This document shows positions 8,442 through 16,703 of a stretch of DNA of 64,000 nucleotides, in pieces (positions within the stretch are counted from its first letter, which is position 1; every line of letters starts with the position of its first letter). The translations under genes and the position numbers were made by a program. The stretch comes from JAAZMA01 sp036720245 (lineage in GTDB: Bacteria; Bacillota; Clostridia; Tissierellales; Tepidimicrobiaceae), in assembly GCA_036720245.1 (NCBI GenBank), contig DAIMNI010000003.1, positions 1 through 64,000 on the forward strand. The letters run 5' to 3'. The notes under the pieces were generated by a model. The model saw only the letters and a program-made list of their open reading frames with translations, did not search any database and had not been told where the DNA came from.

Positions 8442-9074
8442 ATGTATGTAAAAAATCATATGCTATCTAAGGAAAAATTAACGGTCCTAGATGTAAATGA
8501 AAATGTAAGCAATGCATTAAAGAAAATTGAGGAGGGAGATTTTTTATCTTTACCTGTATTTGATGGGAAAGACTTCAAGGGTATCTTAATGAAGGAAGCT
8601 GTTTATAGATTCTATTTTGAATCTGATTGCCAAGACAAAAATGCCTTTTTAGAAGATACAAAAGTTAAGGACGTATATAATGAAAATTATAAAAGGATCA
8701 GAGAAGATGAATTAATAGAGAATGCATCTTATTTATTGAAGGAATTAAGAACACCTTTTTTACCTGTATTTAATTCCAAAGATGATTTTGTTGGAATTCT
8801 AACTCATTTCTCAATTTTCAATGCTTTTTCTGAAGTTTTTGGTTTTGGGCAGGGAACTAAAATTGTAGTGAATATGTTTGATACACCTGGACAATTAGCT
8901 AGACTAACTGAAATTATTCGTAAAGAAAATATTAATATTATAAATTTTACCATTATGGATGCTAAAGTATTAGGCGTTTATAGGGTAATATTACGAGTTG
9001 ATACTAATCAGCCTGAAGATTTAATAGATAAAATAAGTAGAGCAGGATTTAAAATAGGAGATATAGGAAAATAG
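8442..9074 (+). CDS. CBS-CBS-ACT domain protein (AcuB-like)
   Basis: 210-aa cytoplasmic regulatory protein. Two CBS motifs form a Bateman module (about residues 1-60 and 72-135; landmarks SLPVFDGKDFKGIL and FLPVFNSKDDFVGIL). An ACT domain follows (about 140-210, beginning KIVVNMFDTPGQLARLTEIIR). Bateman modules usually bind adenosine nucleotides and ACT domains bind amino acids, so it probably senses both. This domain order resembles AcuB. No acuA or acuC neighbour is present, so an acetoin role is not supported. Start ATG 8442 follows a GGGGGGA SD. The hairpin at 9106-9141 may end its transcript. Confidence 0.85.
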   Translation: MYVKNHMLSKEKLTVLDVNENVSNALKKIEEGDFLSLPVFDGKDFKGILMKEAVYRFYFESDCQDKNAFLEDTKVKDVYNENYKRIREDELIENASYLLKELRTPFLPVFNSKDDFVGILTHFSIFNAFSEVFGFGQGTKIVVNMFDTPGQLARLTEIIRKENINIINFTIMDAKVLGVYRVILRVDTNQPEDLIDKISRAGFKIGDIGK

Positions 9075-9105
9075 CTTAAAATGTATAATTTAAATTAAAT
9101 TGGGA

Positions 9106-9141
9106 AAAATATCCCTTTAGATAGTATTGGAGGGATATTTT
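9106..9141 (+). promoter_or_regulatory. Hairpin that covers the SD of the BofC-like gene
   Basis: AAAATATCCCT (9106-9116) is a perfect complement of AGGGATATTTT (9131-9141). The 3' arm contains most of the GGAGGG ribosome binding site of the next gene. It could be a terminator for the CBS-ACT gene or a translational switch; both are consistent with what is seen. Confidence 0.65.
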
Positions 9142-9714
9142 ATGAAAAGAAATACTATTTGGATAGTTTTGCTTAGTGGAATTTTGTTTTTATTTAGTTT
9201 TATGATTGGCTATAAAATAATGAATCATAGAGTAAATCAAGGAGAGAAAACTCAAGTTGAGGATTTAAACTTAGATTTGGAAATATTAAAAGAAGAAGAG
9301 ATTATTTCCCCAAATACCTCTATAGTTTTGAAAATATATTATACTAGCTGTAATCATAGTATAAGTAAATTAAAAAGTGCAGATGATGAAATTATAAATA
9401 TGACAGAAAAACAGTTTATAAATCATGTAAAGGATAATTATCCAAATATTAAGATCATTTCCTTTTCAGTTAAAGAAATTGTGTTGAGAGAGGAAAAAAA
9501 TCATCTATGTCCCAATCACTATATTATCGGGGAGGCCAATGGATATATTGCAATTTATGGCATTGATGAAGAAGGCGTAAAGTATTTAGATAAGGTCTTT
9601 AAAGATTATCCAATATCTCTTTTAAAGGAGATAGATCGGGAAAAATTAATAAATGGAATTGTAGTGGATAGTGAAGAAGAACTATCTGATGTTTTAGAGA
9701 ACTTTATATCTTAA
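9142..9714 (+). CDS. bofC: BofC-like protein (bypass-of-forespore C)
   Basis: 190-aa protein with an N-terminal membrane segment (about residues 5-24) and an external domain. In B. subtilis, BofC is a forespore-expressed intermembrane protein that restrains the SpoIVB protease and so sigma-K activation, and its gene lies just upstream of ruvA-ruvB. The C-terminal region here (YIAIYGIDEEGVKYL and LKEIDREKLINGI) matches the BofC C-terminal domain, and the ruv genes follow directly, so sequence and context agree. Two CxxxH-type elements (TSCNHS and HLCPNH) are notable. The start is ATG 9142; the upstream frame would run through the SD. I call it BofC-like because the N-terminal part is divergent. 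Confidence 0.75.
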   Translation: MKRNTIWIVLLSGILFLFSFMIGYKIMNHRVNQGEKTQVEDLNLDLEILKEEEIISPNTSIVLKIYYTSCNHSISKLKSADDEIINMTEKQFINHVKDNYPNIKIISFSVKEIVLREEKNHLCPNHYIIGEANGYIAIYGIDEEGVKYLDKVFKDYPISLLKEIDREKLINGIVVDSEEELSDVLENFIS

Positions 9715-9746
9715 AAAACTAAGTTAGTAAACTAACTTAGTTTTTT
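9713..9746 (+). terminator. Rho-independent terminator
   Basis: AAAACTAAGTTAGT and ACTAACTTAGTTTT form a perfect stem with a two-base AA loop, ending in a T run. It separates the BofC-like gene from ruvC. Confidence 0.9.
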
Positions 9747-9757
9747 CTTTCAAAATA

Positions 9758-9766
9758 TGTTAAAAT
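9758..9766 (+). promoter_or_regulatory. Putative extended -10 promoter for ruvC
   Basis: TGTTAAAAT (TGn plus TAAAAT) lies directly after the terminator and 30 bases before the ruvC start. No good -35 is seen. Confidence 0.35.
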
Positions 9767-9795
9767 GATATTGGGTCTTTTGAAAGGAGAATACT

Positions 9796-10290
9796 ATGAT
9801 TATTTTAGGAATTGATCCAGGCTTGGCAATTGTAGGATATGGCGTAATTGAATATAGTGGCAATAAATATACCGCCATAGATTATGGTTGTATAATTACC
9901 GAATCAAATATTAATCTTCCAGAAAGATTAAAAATAATATATGAAGAATTATCCGATTTAATTGATAAATATAATCCAGAAGATATAGCCATGGAAGAGT
10001 TATTTTTTAATAAAAATGTAAAAACAGCCATTAAAGTAGGACAAGCAAGAGGTGTAGAAATTTTGGCCGCTGTAAATAAGGGAAAGGCTATTTATGAATA
10101 TACTCCCTTGCAAATAAAACAATCAGTTGTAGGTTATGGAAGGGCAGAAAAAATGCAGGTGCAGGAAATGGTAAAATTATTATTAAATTTAAAGAAGATT
10201 CCTAAGCCTGATGATGCAGCAGATGCATTGGCTGTTGCAATATGTCATAGTAGTTGCCTAAATTTTAAAGATATGTTTATAATGAAATAA
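9796..10290 (+). CDS. ruvC: Holliday junction resolvase RuvC
   Basis: RuvC cuts Holliday junctions symmetrically after RuvAB branch migration. The 164-aa length is typical. The four acidic catalytic residues are visible: D7 in GIDPGLA, the Glu in AMEELFF (about residue 67), and the DD/D pair in PKPDDAADALA near the C-terminus. It heads the ruvC-ruvA-ruvB set, 16 bases from ruvA, which places it as the functional partner of the RuvAB motor. Start is ATG 9796 behind AAAGGAGA. Transcription probably begins in the short gap after the preceding terminator. Confidence 0.97.
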   Translation: MIILGIDPGLAIVGYGVIEYSGNKYTAIDYGCIITESNINLPERLKIIYEELSDLIDKYNPEDIAMEELFFNKNVKTAIKVGQARGVEILAAVNKGKAIYEYTPLQIKQSVVGYGRAEKMQVQEMVKLLLNLKKIPKPDDAADALAVAICHSSCLNFKDMFIMK

Positions 10291-10306
10291 TAAAGGGTGA
10301 TATAAT

Positions 10307-10888
10307 TTGTATGAATACATAAGGGGCAAAGTAGTTGGAATCAAAGACGGGTATATTGTATTAGACAATAATGGTATAGGATATAAAATATTTACCTCTC
10401 AAAATTCCCTATTAAAATTAGAATTAAATGAAATTAGAACCATGTATATTTATTTTAACTTAAGGGAAGATGGAGTCTTTCTATACGGTTTTATCAGTGA
10501 AGAAGAATTGGAAATGTTTAAATTACTTTTATTAGTTTCTAAAATAGGACCTAAAATAGCCTTGGGTACATTATCTACTCTAACCCCTAATCAAATAAGA
10601 ATGGCTATTATTAATAACGATTTAGATACATTATGTAATGTACCAGGAATTGGTGCCAAAACTGCAGGTAGAATGGTATTAGAACTTAAGGATAGGGTTG
10701 GTAGTGAAATTATTGTAGAAGATGATATAATTGTAGATACAAATGATGTAAATACAGCAATTCATGCCCTAATGTCTCTTGGATATACTAGGGGAGAAAT
10801 AACTCAGGTAATTAGAAAAATAGATATTACGAATATGGATACGGAAGAAATAATTAGGGAAAGTCTCAAAAGATTATCAAGAAAATAG
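10307..10888 (+). CDS. ruvA: Holliday junction DNA helicase subunit RuvA
   Basis: RuvA binds four-way junctions as a tetramer and loads RuvB. The 193-aa protein has an N-terminal OB fold (MYEYIRGKVVGI, about residues 1-62), helix-hairpin-helix motifs in the middle (KIGPKIALGTLS and VPGIGAKTAGRMVLELKDR) and a C-terminal three-helix domain that contacts RuvB (about 148-193). It starts at TTG 10307. An ATG four bases later is out of frame, and the MYEYI start is standard for the family. It follows ruvC by 16 bases and precedes ruvB by 18. Confidence 0.97.
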   Translation: MYEYIRGKVVGIKDGYIVLDNNGIGYKIFTSQNSLLKLELNEIRTMYIYFNLREDGVFLYGFISEEELEMFKLLLLVSKIGPKIALGTLSTLTPNQIRMAIINNDLDTLCNVPGIGAKTAGRMVLELKDRVGSEIIVEDDIIVDTNDVNTAIHALMSLGYTRGEITQVIRKIDITNMDTEEIIRESLKRLSRK

Positions 10889-10906
10889 GGAGAGGTTTGA
10901 AAAATA

Positions 10907-11914
10907 ATGGACAATAGGGAAAATAGAATTGTAACAACTTCCATACAAAATGAAGACATAGAAAATGAGATAAGCTTAAGACCAAAATGGATTAGTGAAT
11001 ATATTGGTCAAGATAAGGCTAAAAAAAAGTTAGAGATATTTATCCAAGCTGCAAAGGGAAGGCAAGAACCTCTAGACCATGTATTATTATTTGGCCCCCC
11101 AGGACTTGGTAAAACGACTTTGGCAAATATTATAGCTAACGAAATGGGAGTGAATATTAGAGTAACCTCGGGTCCTGCCATTGAAAGACCAGGAGATTTA
11201 GCTAGTATATTGACTAATTTAGGTGATGACGATGTATTATTTATAGATGAAATCCATAGATTAAATAGAACCGTAGAGGAAATACTTTATCCTGCTATGG
11301 AAGATTTTGCACTAGATATAATAATAGGTAAGGGCCCTAGTGCTAGATCTGTTAGACTAGACCTTTCTAGATTTACATTAATTGGTGCTACTACAAGAGC
11401 CGGGTTACTGACTTCTCCATTGAGGGATAGATTTGGAGTAATGCTAAATTTAGATTTATATGATGACCATAGCCTTAAAAAAATTGTAAAACGATCTGCC
11501 AATATATTAGATATAAAAATAGAAGATAGAGGTGCAATGGAAATAGCCAAAAGATCTAGAGGTACACCGAGAATAGCCAACAGATTGTTAAAAAGGGTAA
11601 GGGATTATGCACAGGTAGTAGAAGATGGGGTTATTACTTGGAATGTGGCCAAAAAGGGATTAGAAATGCTAGAAATCGATGAATTAGGCCTTGACGAAGT
11701 AGATAGAAAATTAATTCTCACTATGATTGAAAATTTTGGTGGTGGACCAGTTGGCCTTGATACGCTATCTGCTGCTACTGGAGAAGAAAGAACTACTATA
11801 GAGGATGTTTATGAACCTTATTTATTGCAAATAGGTTTTATTAATAGAACTCCAAGAGGTAGGACTGTTACTGAAAAAGCCTATAATCATTTTGAAATTA
11901 GCCCTAAAAACTAG
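10907..11914 (+). CDS. ruvB: Holliday junction branch migration helicase RuvB
   Basis: AAA+ motor of the RuvAB branch migration complex; 335 aa, normal length. Visible motifs: RPKWISEYIGQDKAK opening, Walker A GPPGLGKTTLA, Walker B LFIDEIHRL, sensor 1 and arginine-finger region around GATTRAG and LRDRFG, and the C-terminal winged helix ending GFINRTPRGR. The start ATG lies behind an AGGGAGAGG element. Its 3' end lies 10 bases before the DUF2905 gene. Confidence 0.98.
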   Translation: MDNRENRIVTTSIQNEDIENEISLRPKWISEYIGQDKAKKKLEIFIQAAKGRQEPLDHVLLFGPPGLGKTTLANIIANEMGVNIRVTSGPAIERPGDLASILTNLGDDDVLFIDEIHRLNRTVEEILYPAMEDFALDIIIGKGPSARSVRLDLSRFTLIGATTRAGLLTSPLRDRFGVMLNLDLYDDHSLKKIVKRSANILDIKIEDRGAMEIAKRSRGTPRIANRLLKRVRDYAQVVEDGVITWNVAKKGLEMLEIDELGLDEVDRKLILTMIENFGGGPVGLDTLSAATGEERTTIEDVYEPYLLQIGFINRTPRGRTVTEKAYNHFEISPKN

Positions 11915-11924
11915 AGGTGATTTT

Positions 11925-12134
11925 ATGGGATCCTTTGGAAAATTATTTATAAGTATTGGTTTAATTATGATTATAATAGGTGGGATTTTCCTATTAGGTG
12001 AGAAATTTGGTTTAGGGAAATTGCCAGGAGATATTTTTATTCAAAAAGGTAATTTTACCTTTTTCTTCCCTATAGTTTCTACTTTAATTATAAGTTTGAT
12101 TTTAACTTTAATATTGAATCTTTTTAAAAGATAG
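11925..12134 (+). CDS. DUF2905 small membrane protein
   Basis: 69-aa integral membrane protein with two hydrophobic helices (about residues 5-22 and 44-64) joined by the conserved LGKLPGDI segment that defines DUF2905. The function is unknown. Genes of this family very often sit directly after ruvB in Firmicutes, as here. The true start is ATG 11925 behind AGAGGTGA; the frame stays open into the end of ruvB. Confidence 0.9.
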   Translation: MGSFGKLFISIGLIMIIIGGIFLLGEKFGLGKLPGDIFIQKGNFTFFFPIVSTLIISLILTLILNLFKR

Positions 12135-12143
12135 GGGGACAAT

Positions 12144-13505
12144 ATGAGGAAAAAAATTTCTATATTTTTAATGCTAGTTTTTTTAATAAGTTTATTTAAT
12201 ATAAATTATGCCAGTGGAATTTCCTTTGAGGACGATTTTATTGATATTAAACTAACCAGTCCCATTAAAGATAAAAATTCTATAAATCTCTATAGTGAGG
12301 AAGGATTTTCTATTTACTCTAAGGATGATTTATTTGTAGAAATTGAAAATTTAAATACTAATTATATAAATATTAAATTATCTAATGGGGAATTAATAGT
12401 CTCTAATGATTATGAAGAACTGTTTTCTTTAGAAGAATTTGAGGATATAGTGATTGGTTCTGCAAATGGATATAATAGTACTTTTAAAATAGAGGATAAT
12501 AATTATAGGGGATATATTTATTTTAATACTAATGGAAATGAAATAATCCCAATTAATCATGTAAAATTAGAGGAATACTTATATGGGGTAGTGCCGAGAG
12601 AAATGCCAGCTTCTTTTAATATGGAAGCTCTAAAAGCCCAAGCAATTGCCGCTAGAACCTATGCATTACATAATATTAATAAGCATAGTAATGAAGGATT
12701 TAATCTCTGCGACACTACCCATTGCCAAGTATATGGCGGCATGGATGGAGAACATGAAAATACTAATAGGGCAGTAGATGAAACCTATGGTATGGTAATA
12801 GAATATGATGGAGAAATTATAGATGCAATCTATCATTCCAATAGTGGAGGACATACTAGAGATGCAAAAGAGGTTTGGAATAATGATCTCCCTTATTTAA
12901 TTGGGGTAGAAGACAAGTATTCAGAAGGAACAACTGCCAGCAATTGGTCTTTTTCTATAGATTCTTTAGAATTAAATAAAGAATTAATAAATAATGGGAT
13001 AAACACTGGCCATATTTTAGATATACAAGTAGTAGAAAGGACTCCTAGTGGTAGAGTTACAAAAATGAAAGTAATAGGCCAAAATGGGGAGGAAATTTTA
13101 ACTGAATCCCAAATTAGACAGGTTTTAGGTACTAATAATCTAAAAACTACTTGGTTTATGATTGAGAGTGAAGGAGGAAATGAGAAAAAGTATTTTTATG
13201 TAATGGATAGTAATTCTCAATCTCCAAAACCTATAAATCTTGACAATTCATATATAATAGACGATAATTTTAAAAGTGGAATAATTAGTGCCAATAAAAT
13301 AAATATTATAGATAAAGATAAAATTAATGCTATAGATAATCAAAGCAATTTTGAAAATGGAGATTTTGTGATTAATGGCAAAGGCTTTGGACATGGTGTA
13401 GGTATGAGCCAATGGGGTGCCAAAGCCATGGCCGATGCTGGCTATACTTATGAAGAAATACTAAAATTTTACTATACAGATATAGATATTAATTCAATAT
13501 ATTAA
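12144..13505 (+). CDS. SpoIID/LytB domain protein (stage II sporulation protein D-like)
   Basis: Secreted or anchored 453-aa protein with an N-terminal signal segment (about residues 5-24). The SpoIID/LytB domain is clear: EEYLYGVVPREMPASFNMEALKAQAIAARTYA around residues 138-170 and the C-terminal GHGVGMSQWGAKAMA block. SpoIID is a lytic transglycosylase that thins septal peptidoglycan for engulfment; related LytB proteins modulate vegetative autolysins. At 453 aa it is longer than B. subtilis SpoIID (about 340), with an inserted stretch around residues 345-405. No spoIIQ or spoIIIA-type neighbour is present, so a sporulation role is likely but not certain. It sits 9 bases after the DUF2905 gene and 19 before queA. 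Confidence 0.85.
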   Translation: MRKKISIFLMLVFLISLFNINYASGISFEDDFIDIKLTSPIKDKNSINLYSEEGFSIYSKDDLFVEIENLNTNYINIKLSNGELIVSNDYEELFSLEEFEDIVIGSANGYNSTFKIEDNNYRGYIYFNTNGNEIIPINHVKLEEYLYGVVPREMPASFNMEALKAQAIAARTYALHNINKHSNEGFNLCDTTHCQVYGGMDGEHENTNRAVDETYGMVIEYDGEIIDAIYHSNSGGHTRDAKEVWNNDLPYLIGVEDKYSEGTTASNWSFSIDSLELNKELINNGINTGHILDIQVVERTPSGRVTKMKVIGQNGEEILTESQIRQVLGTNNLKTTWFMIESEGGNEKKYFYVMDSNSQSPKPINLDNSYIIDDNFKSGIISANKINIIDKDKINAIDNQSNFENGDFVINGKGFGHGVGMSQWGAKAMADAGYTYEEILKFYYTDIDINSIY

Positions 13506-13524
13506 ATTTATAAAGGATGATCTA

Positions 13525-14550
13525 ATGAAAACAAGTGATTTTTATTATAATTTACCTGAAGAACTAATTGCTCAAGTACCTATATCTAAGAGAGACAGTT
13601 CTAGATTGTTAGTTTTAGATAAGGAAAGTGGAGAGATAGAACATAGAAGATTTACTGATATTATAGATTATTTAAATAGTGGGGACTTATTAGTTTTAAA
13701 CGATACTAAAGTGATCCCAGCTAGATTATTTGGCCATAGAAAGGGAAAGGAAGAGAGTATAGAATTTTTATTACTTAAAAGAATTGAAGGGGACAAATGG
13801 GAAACCCTTGTAAGACCGGGAAAAAAGGTTAAGATATCTAATGAAATAATATTTGGAAATAATGAATTAATAGCCAAAGTATTAGATATTGAAGAGGATG
13901 GCACTAGAATAATAGAGTTTAATTACAAAGGTGTTTTTGAGGAAGTATTAGATAAACTTGGAGAAATGCCATTGCCTCCATATATTAAAGAAAAACTAGA
14001 AGATAAAGATAGGTATCAAACTGTATATTCTAAAAATAAAGGTTCTGCAGCAGCACCTACAGCAGGCCTTCATTTTACGGATGAAGTCTTAAAGGATATA
14101 GAAAAAAAAGGTGTAAATATTGCTTTTTTAACACTACATGTTGGGCTAGGTACATTTAGGCCTGTAAAGGTAGAAGATATTGAAAAACATCATATGCATT
14201 CCGAATACTATTCTGTGCCTAAATCTACTGCAGATATTATTAATAAAACTAAGGCAAATGGAGGAAAGATAATAGCAGTAGGTACTACTACTATAAGGAC
14301 CTTAGAAAGTTTAGAAATAGAAAATAAAATGGTGATACCTGGCTCAGGTTGGACAGATATTTTTATAACTCCTGGATATGAATTTAAAATTGTAGATAAA
14401 CTAATTACCAATTTTCATTTGCCAGAATCAACTTTATTAATGTTAGTGTCTGCATTAGCTGGAAAGGATAAAATATTAAATGCTTACAATATAGCCATTG
14501 AAAATAAATATAGATTTTTTAGTTTTGGAGATGCTATGCTAATTAAATAA
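13525..14550 (+). CDS. queA: S-adenosylmethionine:tRNA ribosyltransferase-isomerase QueA
   Basis: QueA transfers and isomerises the ribose of AdoMet onto preQ1 in the tRNA wobble position to give epoxyqueuosine. The 341-aa length is standard. Landmarks are the N-terminal DFYYNLPEELIAQVP, LNDTKVIPARLFG, GSAAAPTAGLHFT, HVGLGTFRPV and the C-terminal NFHLPESTLLMLVSALAG. It precedes tgt by 13 bases, the usual queA-tgt order; tgt inserts the preQ1 base that QueA then modifies. No queuosine precursor genes (queCDEF) are in the window, so preQ1 must be made elsewhere or imported. Confidence 0.98.
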   Translation: MKTSDFYYNLPEELIAQVPISKRDSSRLLVLDKESGEIEHRRFTDIIDYLNSGDLLVLNDTKVIPARLFGHRKGKEESIEFLLLKRIEGDKWETLVRPGKKVKISNEIIFGNNELIAKVLDIEEDGTRIIEFNYKGVFEEVLDKLGEMPLPPYIKEKLEDKDRYQTVYSKNKGSAAAPTAGLHFTDEVLKDIEKKGVNIAFLTLHVGLGTFRPVKVEDIEKHHMHSEYYSVPKSTADIINKTKANGGKIIAVGTTTIRTLESLEIENKMVIPGSGWTDIFITPGYEFKIVDKLITNFHLPESTLLMLVSALAGKDKILNAYNIAIENKYRFFSFGDAMLIK

Positions 14551-14563
14551 TTGGAGGTTATTT

Positions 14564-15679
<1,116 letters not shown>

Positions 15680-15743
15680 TAATTAAGGGTATTTTTGTTA
15701 TTTTATAAAATATAAAATTATAGAAGAAAAGGAGGTAATTGTT

Positions 15744-16049
15744 TTGGCAAATGCAGATCCAAGTACCACTGCGAGTATGGGAGGATTTATAATTCCGATA
15801 GCCTTTTTAGTTATTTTTTATCTTTTTGCTATTAGACCTCAAAAGAAAAGAGAAAAAGAAGTTAGAGAAATGAGGGATAGTTTAAGGCAAGGAGATAAAA
15901 TAGTAACCATAGGTGGAATTTATGGCGAGATTGTAAAACTTAAAGAGGATACAGTTGTAATTGAAGTTGAGCCTAATAAAACTAGATTGGAAATGACTAG
16001 ATGGGCTATAGGTACTGTAATAAATAGTAATACCAAAGATGAAGAATAA
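15744..16049 (+). CDS. yajC: Preprotein translocase subunit YajC
   Basis: Single-pass membrane protein of 101 aa that associates with SecDF. The hydrophobic helix is about residues 13-30 (IIPIAFLVIFYLFAIRP), followed by the basic QKKREKEV stretch and a cytoplasmic domain containing GDKIVTIGGIYGEIV, the YajC hallmark. It starts at TTG 15744 behind AAAGGAGGT. A hairpin terminator begins at its stop codon, and a small membrane protein gene then separates it from secD and secF. Confidence 0.95.
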   Translation: MANADPSTTASMGGFIIPIAFLVIFYLFAIRPQKKREKEVREMRDSLRQGDKIVTIGGIYGEIVKLKEDTVVIEVEPNKTRLEMTRWAIGTVINSNTKDEE

Positions 16050-16080
16050 AGCTTCCTTTTTAAAGGGAGTTTTATTTTTA
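16048..16080 (+). terminator. Probable terminator after yajC
   Basis: AAAGCTTCC (16048-16056) pairs with GGGAGTTTT (16065-16073), nine pairs including two G-U, then a T-rich run. Confidence 0.55.
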
Positions 16081-16086
16081 TTGTAA

Positions 16087-16137
16087 TAAATCCCGCTGTC
16101 ATAAAATAAACTTAGAATAGGAATGGAGGTGGGATTT
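16087..16137 (+). promoter_or_regulatory. Inverted repeat covering the SD of the TIGR04086-like gene
   Basis: TAAATCCCGCT near 16087-16097 can pair with GGTGGGATTT(A) near 16128-16138 through 10-11 pairs with two G-U. The 3' arm is the GGAGGTGGG ribosome binding site. The loop is long (about 30 bases), so the fold is less certain than the other two SD hairpins in the window. Confidence 0.35.
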
Positions 16138-16518
16138 ATGGAATACAATGGTTTTAGATATTATTTCAAGTATTTATTAAAGGCTTTAGTTTTAGCCTAT
16201 ATTTTAACCCTAGTTTTAGTACTAATTATTGCACTTCTTCTTACATACACATCTTTAAAAGAATCTATGATACCTTTATTAAATACTATAATTATTGTAA
16301 TAAGTATAACAATTGGTGCTGTTTATATTGCAGTTAAAATTGGGGAAAATGGTTGGCTAAATGGTGGAGTTTTAGGGGTATTGTATTTTTTAATTTTACT
16401 ATTGTTTAATTATTTATTTGTAAAACCTTTTGCTTTTGATATTTTTTCCTTTAGTAAATTTTTCATAGCATTATTCACTGGGATCATTGGGGGTGTATTA
16501 GGTATAAATCTAAAATAA
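16138..16518 (+). CDS. TIGR04086-like four-helix membrane protein
   Basis: 126-aa protein made almost entirely of four hydrophobic helices (about residues 10-37, 41-62, 70-95, 100-124). Size, topology and position between yajC and secD match the clostridial TIGR04086 membrane family, whose function is unknown. ATG 16138 is preferred; an in-frame ATG at 16123 lies at the SD itself (GGAGGTGGG). In many Clostridia this gene sits next to the SCIFF peptide and its radical SAM maturase; neither is present here. It may be expressed separately from yajC, which ends in a hairpin. Confidence 0.75.
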   Translation: MEYNGFRYYFKYLLKALVLAYILTLVLVLIIALLLTYTSLKESMIPLLNTIIIVISITIGAVYIAVKIGENGWLNGGVLGVLYFLILLLFNYLFVKPFAFDIFSFSKFFIALFTGIIGGVLGINLK

Positions 16519-16521
16519 AAC

Positions 16522-16550
16522 TTTAAATAATGATATTTTTATGATATACT
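16522..16550 (+). promoter_or_regulatory. Putative promoter for secDF
   Basis: TTTAAA (16522-16527), 17 bases, TATACT (16545-16550). The perfect inverted repeat CTTTAAATA (16521-16529) / TATTTAAAG (16550-16558) overlaps both elements and could be an operator. Confidence 0.45.
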
Positions 16551-16562
16551 ATTTAAAGTAAA

Positions 16563-16660
16563 GTCCCTAATAGAGAATACTATAGATTAATTTAAATAAA
16601 TATACAAAATTTAAGAGTGGTGGTCTTTGCCACTGCTTTTTAATTTTATATTAGGGCCTA
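16563..16660 (+). ncRNA. Possible structured 5' leader of secD
   Basis: CCCTAATA (16565-16572) is complementary to TATTAGGG (16649-16656) and would close a domain that contains a hairpin at 16613-16638 (AGTGGT with GCCACT) followed by TTTTT at 16637-16641. The inner hairpin looks like a weak terminator, so the leader may attenuate secDF. It matches no riboswitch class I know. The evidence is base pairing only. Confidence 0.3.
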
Positions 16661-16703
16661 TTTCAATTATAAGATTTAATTTTTAACACGGGAGGTAATG
16701 AGG

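Noticed and set aside
15882..16148. Minus-strand ORFs overlapping yajC and its terminator
   Set aside because: No SD, hydrophobic low-complexity translation, and they cross the terminator hairpin.
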